Source: Hyphomicrobiales bacterium
GTDB taxonomy: Bacteria; Pseudomonadota; Alphaproteobacteria; Rhizobiales; NORP267
Length of the DNA stretch: 64,000 nucleotides
Assembly: GCA_021775855.1 (NCBI GenBank)
Contig: JAJFGZ010000047.1
Span: forward strand, 90,652-154,651
Direction of reading: 5' to 3'
Made by a program: the position numbers and the translations under genes. This document shows, piece by piece, positions 9,342-23,050 of this stretch (the first letter of the stretch is position 1; the number at the start of each line of letters is the position of its first letter). The notes below the pieces were generated by a model. That model did not search any database and was not told where the DNA came from. It saw nothing but the letters and a program-made list of their open reading frames with translations.

Positions 9342-10270
9342 GCAATACAGACGCGTCGGACCTCTATCGCCCGAATACCGGAGTAGCCCAAAGCGGCGTC
9401 CGGGTGTCGTTCGAATTTTTCCCGCCCCGCAACGAGGCGATGGAAAAACAGCTCTGGAATGCGTTATCGCGGCTCGAACCGCTGAACCCCGAATTTGTGT
9501 CAGTGACCTACGGTGCCGGTGGCTCGACCCGCGAGCGCACCCACAACACAGTCAGCCGGATCGTGCAGGAAACATCCATCGCGCCTGCCGCCCATTTGAC
9601 CTGCGTCGGTGCAACCCGCGAAGAAGTCGACAATGTCATCCGGGCCTACGGAGATTCCGGCATCCGCCACATCGTGGCACTCCGGGGCGACCCAACTGAT
9701 GGCATCGGTAGCAGCTACGAACCGCACCCCGGGGGATACGAGAACGGCGCCGACCTGGCCAAGGGCATAAGCACAATTGGTGATTTTGAAATCAGTGTAT
9801 CGGCCTACCCGGAAAAACATCCGGAATCGCCGAATTTTTCCGTCGACATGGAAAACCTCCGGGCAAAGGTCGATGCCGGCGCCACCCGCGCCATCACCCA
9901 ATTCTTTTTCGTCAACGATTATTATTACCGTTACCTCGACCGGGTCAGCGCCGCCGGAATCGATATCCCGATCATCGCCGGGATCCTGCCGGTTCTCAAT
10001 TTCAGGCAAGTGTCAAAATTTGCCGGCCAATGCGGTGCGCATATCCCGCCCTGGCTTGTCGACCGTTTTGACGGGCTCGATGAAGAACCCGAGACCCGCC
10101 GACTGATCGCGGCTGCCGTCACTGCTGAGCAAGTGCTCGATTTAATGGCGAACGGCGTCCGGGATTTTCATTTTTACACCATGAACCAGGCCAACCTTGT
10201 CTTTGCGATTTGTCACCTGATGGGCATCCGCCCGATGGACAACGCCTCCGCCTCGCCTGCTGAAAGTTAA
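9338..10270 (+). CDS. metF: Methylenetetrahydrofolate reductase
   Basis: FAD enzyme that reduces 5,10-methylene-THF to 5-methyl-THF, the methyl donor for MetH just downstream. Seen: [12 protein letters not shown] near the N-terminus, [32 protein letters not shown], and TQFFF. The start at 9338 is chosen because it overlaps the sahR stop (ATGA) and yields a normal 310-aa protein; the frame is open further upstream inside sahR, but that part is shadow sequence. Second gene of the sahR-metF-metH operon. Confidence 0.95.
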   Translation: MSNTDASDLYRPNTGVAQSGVRVSFEFFPPRNEAMEKQLWNALSRLEPLNPEFVSVTYGAGGSTRERTHNTVSRIVQETSIAPAAHLTCVGATREEVDNVIRAYGDSGIRHIVALRGDPTDGIGSSYEPHPGGYENGADLAKGISTIGDFEISVSAYPEKHPESPNFSVDMENLRAKVDAGATRAITQFFFVNDYYYRYLDRVSAAGIDIPIIAGILPVLNFRQVSKFAGQCGAHIPPWLVDRFDGLDEEPETRRLIAAAVTAEQVLDLMANGVRDFHFYTMNQANLVFAICHLMGIRPMDNASASPAES

Positions 10271-10274
10271 AAAC

Positions 10275-14015
<3,741 letters not shown>

Positions 14016-14128
14016 CCGGCAAGAGACTGCACAGGGGACAGGTTCATGAACAACGCAGTGACAATGCCTTGTCCCCCAACTAAAATCGACAACAAATCCT
14101 CCTAATCCCGAGACGGCAGAGAGTTAAT

Positions 14129-14584
14129 ATGTCGAACCTGCGAAAATTCGCCAAAGGACTGTACCTGGCCCTTGCGGCATTCATGGTCATGGTCCCGAAT
14201 GGTGTCAGCTTTGCGGATCGCTGGGAGCAGGAGGTGCTCGATAGGTTACAGCAGGTTGAGCGCCAGTTTGGCCGGGACGGGTATCGCAAAACTCACGATT
14301 TTTTCACCGCCAAGATCCGCCCGGAACAATCCGAGTCGTACAGCGTCACGCTTGATGGCGGGCGAGACTACACGATCGTTTCGGTCTGCGATTCCGACTG
14401 CGACAATGTGGATTTGCGGCTTCTCGATATCGACGGGGGATTGATCGAAACCGACATCGAATTGAATGAATTCCCGCAAATTGCGACCTCGCCATCAAAC
14501 ACAATGCGGTATCAGGTGGAAGTTGTGATTCCGGGATGCCGTGAATCCCGCTGCACCATCGGGATCGGTATTTTCGGGCGCTAA
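14129..14584 (+). CDS. Exported protein with PPC-like beta domain, unknown function
   Basis: 151-aa protein with a clear Sec signal peptide (cleavage after about residue 29, VSFA). The mature part looks like a bacterial pre-peptidase C-terminal (PPC)-like beta-sandwich: YSVTLDGGRDYTIVSVCDSDCDNVDLRLLDIDG. Two cysteine pairs (CDSDC and CRESRC) suggest disulfides in the periplasm. No enzyme motif is seen. It overlaps the mscS-like gene tail-to-tail by 4 bases. I do not recognise a named family. Confidence 0.65.
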   Translation: MSNLRKFAKGLYLALAAFMVMVPNGVSFADRWEQEVLDRLQQVERQFGRDGYRKTHDFFTAKIRPEQSESYSVTLDGGRDYTIVSVCDSDCDNVDLRLLDIDGGLIETDIELNEFPQIATSPSNTMRYQVEVVIPGCRESRCTIGIGIFGR

Positions 14585-15954
14585 TCCGCCTGGCGCACAG
14601 TGATCTCACGGTGCGGATAGGGGATTTCAATCCCGGCTTCTTTGAATTTATCCCACAGGTTCAGATAGACGTCGCCCCGGATATTGGTGACGCCCCCGCC
14701 GGGATCAGAAATCCAGAAACGAAGAAGGAAGTTTATCGAAGAATCGCCGAATTCGGTGATGTGACAAACCGGCGGTGGGTCTTCTAAAACCCGGTCGTGG
14801 GCGCCCGCCGCCTCTCGGGCAAGTGTCCGTACATTATATGGATCAGAGTCATAACTGGTGCCAAAACCCAGATCGAGCCGGATGAGGTCGCTTGAAAAGG
14901 ACCAGTTCAGGACCGGATTGGTAATCAGGTCTTCGTTCGGTACCAGATATTCGCGGCCATCGCGGGCAATCACCGATACGTAGCGGGCGGCCAACTGGTT
15001 GATCCGCCCGAAGGTTTCACCGACGCTGATAACATCCCCGGGCTTGATCGATTTGTCGGCGAGGAGAATGACCCCACTGACCAGGTTCGACATGATTTTT
15101 TGTAGCCCGAACCCGATCCCAAGGCCGAGCGCCCCGGAGAAAATTGCAAACGCGCCGAGATCAACCCCGACAATCGAAAGCCCCCCAAGGACAGCGATCA
15201 TATAAAGCGCAAGCCGAGTTATTTTAGACGATAGAACCTTGAGCGACGGTGTCAGGTCTTCGGTTTTCCTGATCTGGTTCTCGATAAAATGCCCAGCAAG
15301 GACAGCCAGCCAGATCAAGACCGACAGGACGGCAACGCTCTGCAAGAGCTTCAGGGCCGAGAACCGGAAATCCTGCATTTCGAACGCGATGCTGTCGAGC
15401 AAATCGACGGTATTCGGCAACAGCCCGACAATATTCAATGCGGCGCTGATCCAGACCACGATTGCAACTATGTTGGCGACCGACCGTCGTCGGATGATCC
15501 GCGAAAAAATCGAGATGAACAGCCAGGCCGTCGCCAGACTGGCAGCGGACAGCACGATCCGGCTCCGGCTCGGCCAGGTAATTTCCAGCATGACAATAAG
15601 TATTAGCCAAAGGAAAACGGAGAATACCGCCCACCGCGTCCGTCGGTAGAGAATTGCGAGAAACCGCAACAGCGGCTGGTTGCCATGGATTTCCCTGAGC
15701 CTGGCTTCCAGTCGCGGCCCGGCCAGTTTGGCGAGCCAGTTAGCCAGCAACCACGATAAGATGATCAGGGATATCTGGCTGAGGGTCCAGACCAGATTTA
15801 CCTCGCTGAAGAAAAACCCCATATCCCTGAGCCAGCGCAGGAAGCCGCTCCAGAATATTTCTATCTGGGAACCAAAATCGATGGCTTCCGGCACAACAAC
15901 ATCGGAGACTGAATCAAGACCAGATTCAGCATCGGGCGTTTCGTCAGGATTCAT
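14581..15954 (-). CDS. MscS-family mechanosensitive channel
   Basis: Small-conductance mechanosensitive channel of 457 aa. Several N-terminal membrane helices precede the pore helix region (FSGALGLGIGFGLQKIMSNLVSGVILL), followed by the MscS beta domain (IKPGDVISVG, REYLVPNEDLITNPVLNWSFS) and the alpha/beta cytosolic end. It is longer than E. coli MscS by extra N-terminal membrane segments, as in YbdG/YnaI-like channels. It would release solutes on hypo-osmotic shock. It is convergent with the exported protein gene on the other strand. Confidence 0.92.
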   Translation of the reverse strand: MNPDETPDAESGLDSVSDVVVPEAIDFGSQIEIFWSGFLRWLRDMGFFFSEVNLVWTLSQISLIILSWLLANWLAKLAGPRLEARLREIHGNQPLLRFLAILYRRTRWAVFSVFLWLILIVMLEITWPSRSRIVLSAASLATAWLFISIFSRIIRRRSVANIVAIVVWISAALNIVGLLPNTVDLLDSIAFEMQDFRFSALKLLQSVAVLSVLIWLAVLAGHFIENQIRKTEDLTPSLKVLSSKITRLALYMIAVLGGLSIVGVDLGAFAIFSGALGLGIGFGLQKIMSNLVSGVILLADKSIKPGDVISVGETFGRINQLAARYVSVIARDGREYLVPNEDLITNPVLNWSFSSDLIRLDLGFGTSYDSDPYNVRTLAREAAGAHDRVLEDPPPVCHITEFGDSSINFLLRFWISDPGGGVTNIRGDVYLNLWDKFKEAGIEIPYPHREITVRQAD

Positions 15955-16104
15955 TCATGCCACCCAGTCCCCAATCGCAATCTGATTCAGGTTGTATAAA
16001 AAATACAGCAATAACCGCAATTCTCAAAGGTTTCTGAACGACCATATTTGCGCCCAACCCTGAAATGGTCATGATGTGCCAATCAATGTTTCCGGAGAAA
16101 CCTC

Positions 16105-16485
16105 TTGCCCACCGACCCGATTTCACCAACCCAGATTGTGCGCGATTACCTGTCCGCCATGGAGGCCCGCGACCTGGAGACCGCGCAGGGGTTTCTCGGA
16201 GAAAATTTTACGATGACTTTCCCTGGCGGCGCCATTTTCAGCCGCCCGGATCAATTGGTGGATTGGGCAAAATCGCGCTACCGATCGGTTGGAAAATCCT
16301 ATTCCGGTTTTGATGAAATAGCCGGTCCCGACGGCGCAATCGTCTATTGCTACGGCACCCTGTATGGCGTCTGGCTAGACGGCTCAGATTTTTCGAATAT
16401 CCGCTTCATCGACCGGTTTACAGTAAGAGAAGGCAAGCTGACCGATCAACAGGTCTGGAACGATATGGGCGAAGTGGCAAGTTAG
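16105..16485 (+). CDS. NTF2-like/SnoaL-like domain protein
   Basis: 126-aa single-domain protein of the NTF2-like cone fold (SnoaL-like): IVRDYLSAMEARDLETAQGFL at the N-terminus, FTMTFPGG, and a C-terminal half IRFIDRFTVREGKLTDQQVWND. Such proteins act as small isomerases, lyases or ligand-binding proteins; the active-site residues are too variable to assign a reaction. The start is TTG at 16105, preceded by GGAGAA at good spacing; the next in-frame ATG would cut off the first helix. It overlaps the membrane protein gene tail-to-tail by 4 bases. Confidence 0.7.
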   Translation: MPTDPISPTQIVRDYLSAMEARDLETAQGFLGENFTMTFPGGAIFSRPDQLVDWAKSRYRSVGKSYSGFDEIAGPDGAIVYCYGTLYGVWLDGSDFSNIRFIDRFTVREGKLTDQQVWNDMGEVAS

Positions 16486-16865
16486 CCCCACCGCACATCA
16501 AGCCCGGTGATCTGAAGAAGAATTGAGAGCGACAGCAGAACAATGGCAAATATCGTCGCCTGTTTGGCGAACCAGAAATAGGTCTCCCGCAACACGCCGC
16601 CTACAATGCGCTGGGCAATTTGCGCGGGCACCCGGGCCTTCTTGTCGAGGATGAGCCATAATTCCGTTTTATTGTATGGGCGGGTCAGAGCGCACATGGC
16701 GTAGATTATGAGAACGAACGCTATCGCCAGGCACAGGAGCCCGCCGGCACGGGCTGCAAGCGCCGGTTGAAAACTCAGCCCCAGAGAAATACAAAAAACC
16801 GCAAGTCCGGCAAAGCCCACCGCTCGCCCGACGGATACAAACGCAGCATTTTCGATGGCATCCAT
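16482..16865 (-). CDS. Small membrane protein of unknown function
   Basis: Predicted integral membrane protein of 127 aa. Two adjacent N-terminal helices (about residues 10-60) are followed by a polar loop with ALTRPYNKTELWLILDK and a C-terminal helix (ATIFAIVLLSLSILLQITG). ATG 16865 is preferred over GTG 16871 because GGGAGG lies at proper distance from the former. I recognise no family and see no functional partner nearby. Confidence 0.5.
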   Translation of the reverse strand: MDAIENAAFVSVGRAVGFAGLAVFCISLGLSFQPALAARAGGLLCLAIAFVLIIYAMCALTRPYNKTELWLILDKKARVPAQIAQRIVGGVLRETYFWFAKQATIFAIVLLSLSILLQITGLDVRWG

Positions 16866-16979
16866 AACCACCTCCCGCTTGTCTCAGGGCAATACTGGCC
16901 GATGCACGGCGGTGGCGCAAGTAAGTCGCGGCCGGGATCACGTAAATGTCAGTTTTGCGCGCGATTGAATTCGAGGTCT

Positions 16980-17624
16980 TCAGGAGGCCCCGATACTGAG
17001 CTGTGTCTGCTGGGCAAGACATCGTTTAATCGCCGGGCGCGCTGCGACCAGGTCAAAACACCGCCGTACAGCCGGGCATTCTTCAAATAGATCGTCAATC
17101 GGCTGATACCAGGTTGCCAGCATCACGAGATAGATATCCAACAGGCTGAAGCGATCGCCCAGATGATACGGGCCGCCCCCCGCAAGGTGATCATCGACGA
17201 GCCGCCAACCCGCAATCAGATCCCTTTGCGCCTGGGTCTTGATGGCCGGTGCATACGCGACCTCGGCAGAAAACCGGTTTGGATAATAGTACCGTTTATA
17301 GTCATTCTGGATACCGTTTGAGAGGCCAAACAAAGACCTGTAAAATAACCCCCGCAACGGATGATCGATGGGCGGTGCAAGATCGTCAAGACGATAAGTA
17401 TCCGCCAGATACAGCATTATCGCGGCGGTTTCGTAGATCACCTGACCGTCGGGCAGAACCAGGGATGGGACTTTCCCGAGCGGATTGATCGCCAGATAAT
17501 CCGGGTTCAGGTGTTCGACTTTCGTGGTATCGATCTTGACAATCTTGTGATCAATATTAGATTCCTCTAATACGGATTGAGGGCCAAAACTGGCCGTTCC
17601 TTCCGCCCAATACAAAATGTACAT
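16980..17624 (-). CDS. Glutathione S-transferase family protein
   Basis: Soluble GST of about 214 aa. The N-terminal thioredoxin-like domain carries the glutathione-site pattern LGKVPSLVLPDGQVIYETAAIMLYLAD, and the C-terminal helical domain contains GDRFSLLDIYLVMLATW, the usual N-capping motif. The likely catalytic residue lies in the YWAEGTASF segment near the N-terminus. ATG 17624 is used; the TTG codon before it is less likely. The substrate is unknown. It faces the RND pump operon divergently. Confidence 0.87.
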   Translation of the reverse strand: MYILYWAEGTASFGPQSVLEESNIDHKIVKIDTTKVEHLNPDYLAINPLGKVPSLVLPDGQVIYETAAIMLYLADTYRLDDLAPPIDHPLRGLFYRSLFGLSNGIQNDYKRYYYPNRFSAEVAYAPAIKTQAQRDLIAGWRLVDDHLAGGGPYHLGDRFSLLDIYLVMLATWYQPIDDLFEECPAVRRCFDLVAARPAIKRCLAQQTQLSIGAS

Positions 17625-17709
17625 CAAATTTCATCCGTCTTGAATTTCAGGTATCGTTCTAAATCTGGTTTTGACTTTAATCGACGATTTCATAAACAGG
17701 AACACTGCG

Positions 17710-18714
17710 ATGACTAGGCCATTTATCGCAATCATTTTTGCTCTATTCCCCCTATTGGCGGGAACGCAATTTGTTGCGTCAGAAGAATATTTGGTGTCGC
17801 CGGTTATGATCCCGGTCATGAAATCCGTTTTCGGACAGGTTCGCAGCCGCGATCTGGTCCCGGCACGGGCTCGGATCGGCGGTACGCTGGTCGAGATCAG
17901 TGTCGAGGAAGGCGATCAAGTGGAAGCGGGCCAGGTCATCGCGCAAGTTGTCGATGACAAACTGGATTTGCAATTGCGCGCATTGGCGGCGAGCCGCCAG
18001 GCCGTGACCGCGCAACTGGGCAATGCCTCGACAAATCTTGAGCGCGCGCAGCAACTTTTCTCGCGTGGCACCATTGCCAAAAGCCGGTTGGACGAATTGC
18101 AGACCCAGTTCGATGTCCTGACCAACCAGCTGCGTGAAACCGACGCCCAGATGGCCGTCATTGTTGAACAGAGCAACCAGGGCAAAGTGCGCGCGCCTTC
18201 CACTGGCCGGATCCTGTCCGTTCCAGTCACCCAGGGGTCGGTCCTGCTGCCTGGTGAAACAGTCGCACGGATCGCGGGCGGCGGGTATTTGCTCCGACTG
18301 TCTTTGCCTGAACGTCACGCCGCCGGGATCAACGATGGCGACCAGGTCATTGTTGGCGCGCGCGGTTTGACGCCGGAGGATGGAGACGCCTCCAGCGTGA
18401 CCGGCCAACTGGTTAAGGTCTATCCGGAAATCGAGAATGGCCGGGTTATAGCCGATGTTAAGTTGGAGACCCTCGGTGATTTCTTTGTCGGCGAACGGGT
18501 CCTGGTTTCGGTCCCCATCGGGCAACGGGTTGCCCTCGCGGTCCCGCGCGAAGCCGTCGCCACCCGCCACGGCATCGACTATGTGACGATCGAACTCAAT
18601 GGGTCGACAACCGAAGTGAGTATTATCCCGGGCGCTGAGATTAGCGCGGATGAAGGTGTTCTCATCGAAATTCTCACAGGCCTGCGTGCCGGCGACACTG
18701 TGGTCCTGCCATGA
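17710..18714 (+). CDS. RND efflux pump periplasmic adaptor (membrane fusion protein)
   Basis: Periplasmic adaptor that links an RND permease to an outer-membrane channel. A Sec signal peptide lies at residues 1-23 from ATG 17710. The lipoyl half RARIGGTLVEISVEEGDQVEAGQVIAQV is followed by a short alpha-hairpin (residues about 85-145), the second lipoyl half APSTGRILSVPVTQGSVLLPGE, and beta-barrel and proximal domains. At 334 aa it is compact. Its stop overlaps the permease start (ATGA). No TolC-like gene is adjacent. Confidence 0.9.
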   Translation: MTRPFIAIIFALFPLLAGTQFVASEEYLVSPVMIPVMKSVFGQVRSRDLVPARARIGGTLVEISVEEGDQVEAGQVIAQVVDDKLDLQLRALAASRQAVTAQLGNASTNLERAQQLFSRGTIAKSRLDELQTQFDVLTNQLRETDAQMAVIVEQSNQGKVRAPSTGRILSVPVTQGSVLLPGETVARIAGGGYLLRLSLPERHAAGINDGDQVIVGARGLTPEDGDASSVTGQLVKVYPEIENGRVIADVKLETLGDFFVGERVLVSVPIGQRVALAVPREAVATRHGIDYVTIELNGSTTEVSIIPGAEISADEGVLIEILTGLRAGDTVVLP

Positions 18715-21700
18715 ATCTGGGGATCGCCGGGCGTCTGACACAGGGTTTTATAGGATCTCCCCTGACCCCGCTGTTTCTGATCGCGTCGATCGTCGTTGGT
18801 CTGATCGCGCTTGCCTCGCTGCCGCGCGAGGAAGAGCCCCAAATCTCCGTACCGCTGGTGGATATCCATATCCGCGCTGACGGATTGAAGGCAGAGGATG
18901 CGGTGAAACTTGTCACCGAACCACTCGAAGCGATCATAAAGTCGATCGACGACGTGGAACACGTTTATTCCCAGACCCAGGATGACCACGCCCTGGTCAC
19001 GGCCCGTTTTATGGTTGGTACCAGCTCGGACGCCGCGATCCTGCGCATCCATGAAGAAATTCAGGCCAATTTCGATCGCATCCCGGTTGGCATCCCCGAA
19101 CCTCTGATCGTCAGCCGCGGGATCGACGATGTAGCGATTGTATCAATCACGCTTTCGCCCCGCCCGGAAGTGGCCAACCGCTGGTCGCGCAACGACCTGA
19201 CCCGGTTGGCGCGTGAAGTTGTTGTGGAGATGACTAAACTCGAAGATGTCGGCCTGACCTATATTGTCGGCGAGCAGCCGGAGGAAATCCGGGTGGAGCC
19301 GGATCCCGAACGTCTCGCCATGTTCGGCATCACGTTACAACAGCTCACAGCCAAGATATCCGGCGCGAACCGTACGATCCAGCTCGGCCAGGTGCGAGCG
19401 GACAACCAACAGATCGGTCTTATTGCCGGGCAAACGTTGCGTACGCGTGGTGAAATCGGAAATATCCTCCTCACCGCGCGCGATGGCAGACCCGTCTATG
19501 TCCGTGATGTCGCCAATATCGTATTCGCGACAGCGCCGAACGAGACCATTGTAACAGATATCCAGATGACCGAAGCAGGTCCGGTCGAACTGCCGGCCGT
19601 TTCCATCGCCATCGCCAAGCGGGCGGGCACCAATGCCGTGGAAATCGCTGAAAAAATCATCGAACGACTGGACCAGGTCCAGGGCGAAATATTCCCCGCA
19701 GACGTGAACCTGACCATCACCCGGAATTACGGTGAATCAGCCGACGAAAAGGCCAACGAACTTTTATACCATCTCGGTCTCGCGACCGTCTCGATCATCA
19801 TCCTGGTGGCCGTATCGCTTGGATGGCGGGCAGCAATTGTTGTCGCTTTTGTGGTCCCGGCCACAATCCTGCTCACCCTGTTCGCCGCAAATCTTATGGG
19901 CTACACGCTCAACCGGGTCAGTCTGTTTGCGCTTATTTTCTCGATCGGCATCCTGGTCGACGATGCGATCGTGGTAATCGAAAATATCGTCAGACACTGG
20001 TCGATGGGTGACGCCCGGTCCAGGCGTCAGGCGGCGATCGACGCGGTATCTGAAGTCGGCAACCCGACCATCATCGCAACCCTGACGGTGATCACCGCAT
20101 TGTTGCCCATGCTGTTTGTCTCCGGTCTGATGGGACCTTATATGAGCCCGATCCCGGCTGTGGCGTCAGCCGCCATGCTGTTTTCCTTCTTTGTCGCGGT
20201 CATGCTGACACCTTGGCTGATGATGAAATTTGGCGGCAAGGAAGGCGCTGATGATGGAAAGCATCACGGTGTGGGCGGTCTGCTCGGCAGGATTTATATT
20301 GCTGTCGCCACGCCCGTGCTCAAGTCCAGAGGCCGGGCCTGGACTTTCCTGATCCTGGTGGGCATTGCTACCCTCGGCTCCATGACCCTGATCTATACAA
20401 AGGATGTCACGGTCAAACTGCTGCCCTTCGACAACAAGACGGAACTGCAGGTAATCGTCGATTTACCGGAAGGTTCCTCGGTGGAAGAAACCAACAGGGT
20501 CCTGCAGGCAATCACCGCGCGGATATCGGATGTTGAGGAAATCGTTTCTTTCCAGACCTATGCCGGGACGTCGGCACCCTTCAATTTCAACGGCCTGGTC
20601 CGACATTATTATTTGCGTGCAGCGTCCTATATGGGCGACGTGCAGGTCAACCTGCACCCAAAGGAAGAGCGCGACCGCAACAGCCATACCATCGCGCTTG
20701 ATTTACGCGAGCGACTTTCGGATCTCGATATCCCCCAGGGAACAGTGATCAAGGTGGTCGAGCCCCCACCCGGACCTCCGGTTCTTGCCACCCTGCTCGC
20801 CGAGATTTACGGGCCGGACGCGGATACCCGCAGGGCAGTCGCGGCGAAGGTCCAGGAGGCGTTTGCATCCGTGCCCTATATCGTCGATATCGACAATAGC
20901 TACGGCACCCGCGCACCACGAACCCGGATCTCGATTGATCAGGACAATCTCGAATTTTTCAAGGTCGAGCAGGGCGACGTCTTCGACACCCTTTCCGCCT
21001 ATTTCGGCGGACAAACAGTTGGCTATTCCAGTCGTGGCGAGGGGCGCCACCCGATTCCAATCCGGATCGCGCTCCTGAAAAACAACAATGTCGTTGATGA
21101 ACGCGCCCTGTCGATACCCGTACCCGCCAACGCCCTGCCTGGCGATCGGGGCATCGTTGAACTGGGCGACGTGGTCACGATCACGCGCGAGCTGGGTTCC
21201 TACCCCGTTTTCAGGCACAATATGCGCTCCGTCGAAATGATTACGGCAGAACTGGCAGGGGAATTCGAAGCTCCTGTCTACGGCATGATCGCAGTCGCGG
21301 AGGCCATCGACAATATGGAATGGGGCGATCTGCCCAAACCTGTGATCCGCCTGAATGGCCAGCCAGACAGTGAGGCCGAGCCGGTCCTCCTGTGGGACGG
21401 CGAATGGGAAGTCACGTGGATCACCTTCCGCGATATGGGTGCGGCCTTCGTGGTAGCGCTGATCGGGATTTACATTCTTGTCGTCGGTCAGTTCAAATCT
21501 TTCAAGGTTCCGCTGATTGTCCTGACACCCATCCCCCTCACTTTCATCGGCATCCTGATCGGGCATTGGCTATTCGCGGCGCCATTCACGGCAACCTCGA
21601 TGGTCGGGTTTATCGCCCTGGCTGGGATCATCGTTCGTAATTCGATTCTACTGGTCGATTTCGTCCGCCACGCGAGTGACCCCGACCGACCCCTTCTCGA

Positions 21701-21902
21701 CATTCTGCTGGAAGCCGGAGCGATCCGTTTCAAACCAATCCTCCTGACCGCGCTGGCCGCCATGATCGGTGCGGCAGTTATTTTGACAGATCCTATCTTC
21801 CAGGGCCTGGCTATCTCCCTCCTCTTTGGCCTTGCATCATCAACAGCCCTGACCGTGCTGGTCATTCCTGCAATCTACATCGTGTTCAGGGGCACGGATT
21901 AG
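18711..21902 (+). CDS. RND-family efflux permease
   Basis: Inner-membrane proton-driven efflux transporter of 1063 aa, the normal size for the HAE1/AcrB-like class. A first transmembrane helix is followed by a large periplasmic loop, then the TM4 region LFALIFSIGILVDDAIVVIENI with the paired aspartates for proton relay. A second periplasmic loop and the C-terminal helices (MVGFIALAGIIVRNSILLVD) repeat the plan. It is translated with the adaptor. The substrate range cannot be read from the sequence. No local regulator is present. Confidence 0.93.
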   Translation: MNLGIAGRLTQGFIGSPLTPLFLIASIVVGLIALASLPREEEPQISVPLVDIHIRADGLKAEDAVKLVTEPLEAIIKSIDDVEHVYSQTQDDHALVTARFMVGTSSDAAILRIHEEIQANFDRIPVGIPEPLIVSRGIDDVAIVSITLSPRPEVANRWSRNDLTRLAREVVVEMTKLEDVGLTYIVGEQPEEIRVEPDPERLAMFGITLQQLTAKISGANRTIQLGQVRADNQQIGLIAGQTLRTRGEIGNILLTARDGRPVYVRDVANIVFATAPNETIVTDIQMTEAGPVELPAVSIAIAKRAGTNAVEIAEKIIERLDQVQGEIFPADVNLTITRNYGESADEKANELLYHLGLATVSIIILVAVSLGWRAAIVVAFVVPATILLTLFAANLMGYTLNRVSLFALIFSIGILVDDAIVVIENIVRHWSMGDARSRRQAAIDAVSEVGNPTIIATLTVITALLPMLFVSGLMGPYMSPIPAVASAAMLFSFFVAVMLTPWLMMKFGGKEGADDGKHHGVGGLLGRIYIAVATPVLKSRGRAWTFLILVGIATLGSMTLIYTKDVTVKLLPFDNKTELQVIVDLPEGSSVEETNRVLQAITARISDVEEIVSFQTYAGTSAPFNFNGLVRHYYLRAASYMGDVQVNLHPKEERDRNSHTIALDLRERLSDLDIPQGTVIKVVEPPPGPPVLATLLAEIYGPDADTRRAVAAKVQEAFASVPYIVDIDNSYGTRAPRTRISIDQDNLEFFKVEQGDVFDTLSAYFGGQTVGYSSRGEGRHPIPIRIALLKNNNVVDERALSIPVPANALPGDRGIVELGDVVTITRELGSYPVFRHNMRSVEMITAELAGEFEAPVYGMIAVAEAIDNMEWGDLPKPVIRLNGQPDSEAEPVLLWDGEWEVTWITFRDMGAAFVVALIGIYILVVGQFKSFKVPLIVLTPIPLTFIGILIGHWLFAAPFTATSMVGFIALAGIIVRNSILLVDFVRHASDPDRPLLDILLEAGAIRFKPILLTALAAMIGAAVILTDPIFQGLAISLLFGLASSTALTVLVIPAIYIVFRGTD

Positions 21903-21926
21903 CGCCCCGACAGAAAGGTTCCCGCC

Positions 21927-22322
21927 GTGAGCAAACCAAAGTCAGTCGAATACAGCGACGCGTCACCCGCCGTTCAAGCCGTGTTCGACGATATCAAGAC
22001 ATCGCGCAGCGTGCCCGACGTCAACAATTTCTGGAAATACCTGGCGAACGATCCAAAGACGTTGAAGCGTACCTGGGAGAGCCTGAAAGAAGTCATGGAG
22101 CCCGGTGCGCTCGACCCCCTTGTCAAGGAAATGATCTACCTGGCGGTTAGCGTGACCAACGATTGTAGCTATTGCATCGCAAGCCACAGCACGGCCGCCG
22201 CCAAAGCCGGCATGACGCCCGAACAGTTCGGCGAGCTGATGGCCGTGGTCGGCATGGCGAACGAGACAAACCGTTTGGTCAACGGATACCGCGTACCCAT
22301 TGACTCTGCTTACGAAATCTAG
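21927..22322 (+). CDS. Carboxymuconolactone decarboxylase/AhpD-like protein
   Basis: 131-aa helical protein of the CMD/AhpD family. The redox-type motif is CSYCIASHS (CxxC followed by histidine), which in AhpD-like proteins supports alkylhydroperoxidase or disulfide reductase activity. The start is GTG at 21927, after GAAAGG. It lies between the RND pump and the dps and peroxiredoxin genes, so a role in peroxide defence is plausible, but that is inference. Confidence 0.84.
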   Translation: MSKPKSVEYSDASPAVQAVFDDIKTSRSVPDVNNFWKYLANDPKTLKRTWESLKEVMEPGALDPLVKEMIYLAVSVTNDCSYCIASHSTAAAKAGMTPEQFGELMAVVGMANETNRLVNGYRVPIDSAYEI

Positions 22323-22399
22323 TTTCGACCCGCCGTATATTTGAGCCAATAATGCCGGAAAAGTAACCCGCCGACCGGTCCTTTTCCAACGCTGGTGCG

Positions 22400-22409
22400 G
22401 ATAATTATC
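22400..22409. promoter_or_regulatory. AT-rich dps promoter region with GATAATTATC palindrome
   Basis: The 190-bp gap before dps is AT-rich at about 22395-22450 and contains the perfect 10-bp palindrome GATAATTATC. Dps genes are commonly controlled by OxyR, Fur/Irr-type or sigma factors; this short palindrome is compatible with a regulator site, but none is diagnostic. Confidence 0.3.
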
Positions 22410-22511
22410 GATCGAAAATATCGTTTAATAATTCTAATTAGATCCATTTTACAATTCGAAAACAGACACCATATTAGGTCCAACACAGGCGTTAACCGCG
22501 AGGAATTTGAT

Positions 22512-22988
22512 ATGGCACAAACAATTGACATCGGTATTTCAGAAACGGATCGCGCGGCAATCGCGCAAGGATTGTCCCGACTGCTGGCCGACACCTATAC
22601 CCTCTATCTGAAGACCCACAATTTTCACTGGAACGTTACCGGACAAATGTTCAACACCCTGCATTTGATGTTCGAGGGGCAGTATACCGAACTCGCAATT
22701 GCAGTTGACGAAATCGCCGAACGCATCCGCGCCCTCGGCCACCCGGCACCGGGGTCCTACAAGCAATACGCGGCCCTGACCGGCATCGAGGACGACAGCG
22801 AAGGTCTAAGCGCCGAGCAAATGATCGCGATCCTCGCAAAGGATCAAGAATTGGTGACCCGGACGGCACGTGAAATTTTCCCGGCTGTCGAAAAGGCAAA
22901 CGATGAACCGAGCGCCGATCTATTGACACAGCGGATGCAGGTCCATGAAAAAACCGCATGGATGCTGCGCTCGATGCTTGAAAAATAG
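22512..22988 (+). CDS. dps: Dps-family ferritin-like DNA-protection protein
   Basis: Miniferritin that oxidises Fe(II) with H2O2 and stores iron, protecting DNA. The intersubunit ferroxidase site is clear: KTHNFHWNVTGQMFNTLH and then FEGQYTELAIAVDEIAERI supply the histidines, aspartate and glutamate. Length is 158 aa from ATG 22512, which follows a GAGGAA ribosome site. The N-terminus has few positive charges, so direct DNA binding is uncertain. The peroxiredoxin gene follows, forming a peroxide-defence pair. Confidence 0.93.
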   Translation: MAQTIDIGISETDRAAIAQGLSRLLADTYTLYLKTHNFHWNVTGQMFNTLHLMFEGQYTELAIAVDEIAERIRALGHPAPGSYKQYAALTGIEDDSEGLSAEQMIAILAKDQELVTRTAREIFPAVEKANDEPSADLLTQRMQVHEKTAWMLRSMLEK

Positions 22989-23050
22989 GTCCGTCCGGAA
23001 AACCGGATATTTTCACGAAACTCAATACAACCGCTTTCAAGGTAGACAAA

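Noticed and set aside
14034..14076. GGGGACA/TGTCCCC inverted repeat after metH as terminator
   Set aside because: The arms are only seven bases, the loop is about 29 bases, and there is no T-run.
22418..22433. Weak match to the aromatic palindrome before dps (ATATCGTTTAATAATT)
   Set aside because: Only about 11 of 16 positions agree and the central CGTACG core is broken; this is AT-rich sequence where such matches arise by chance.
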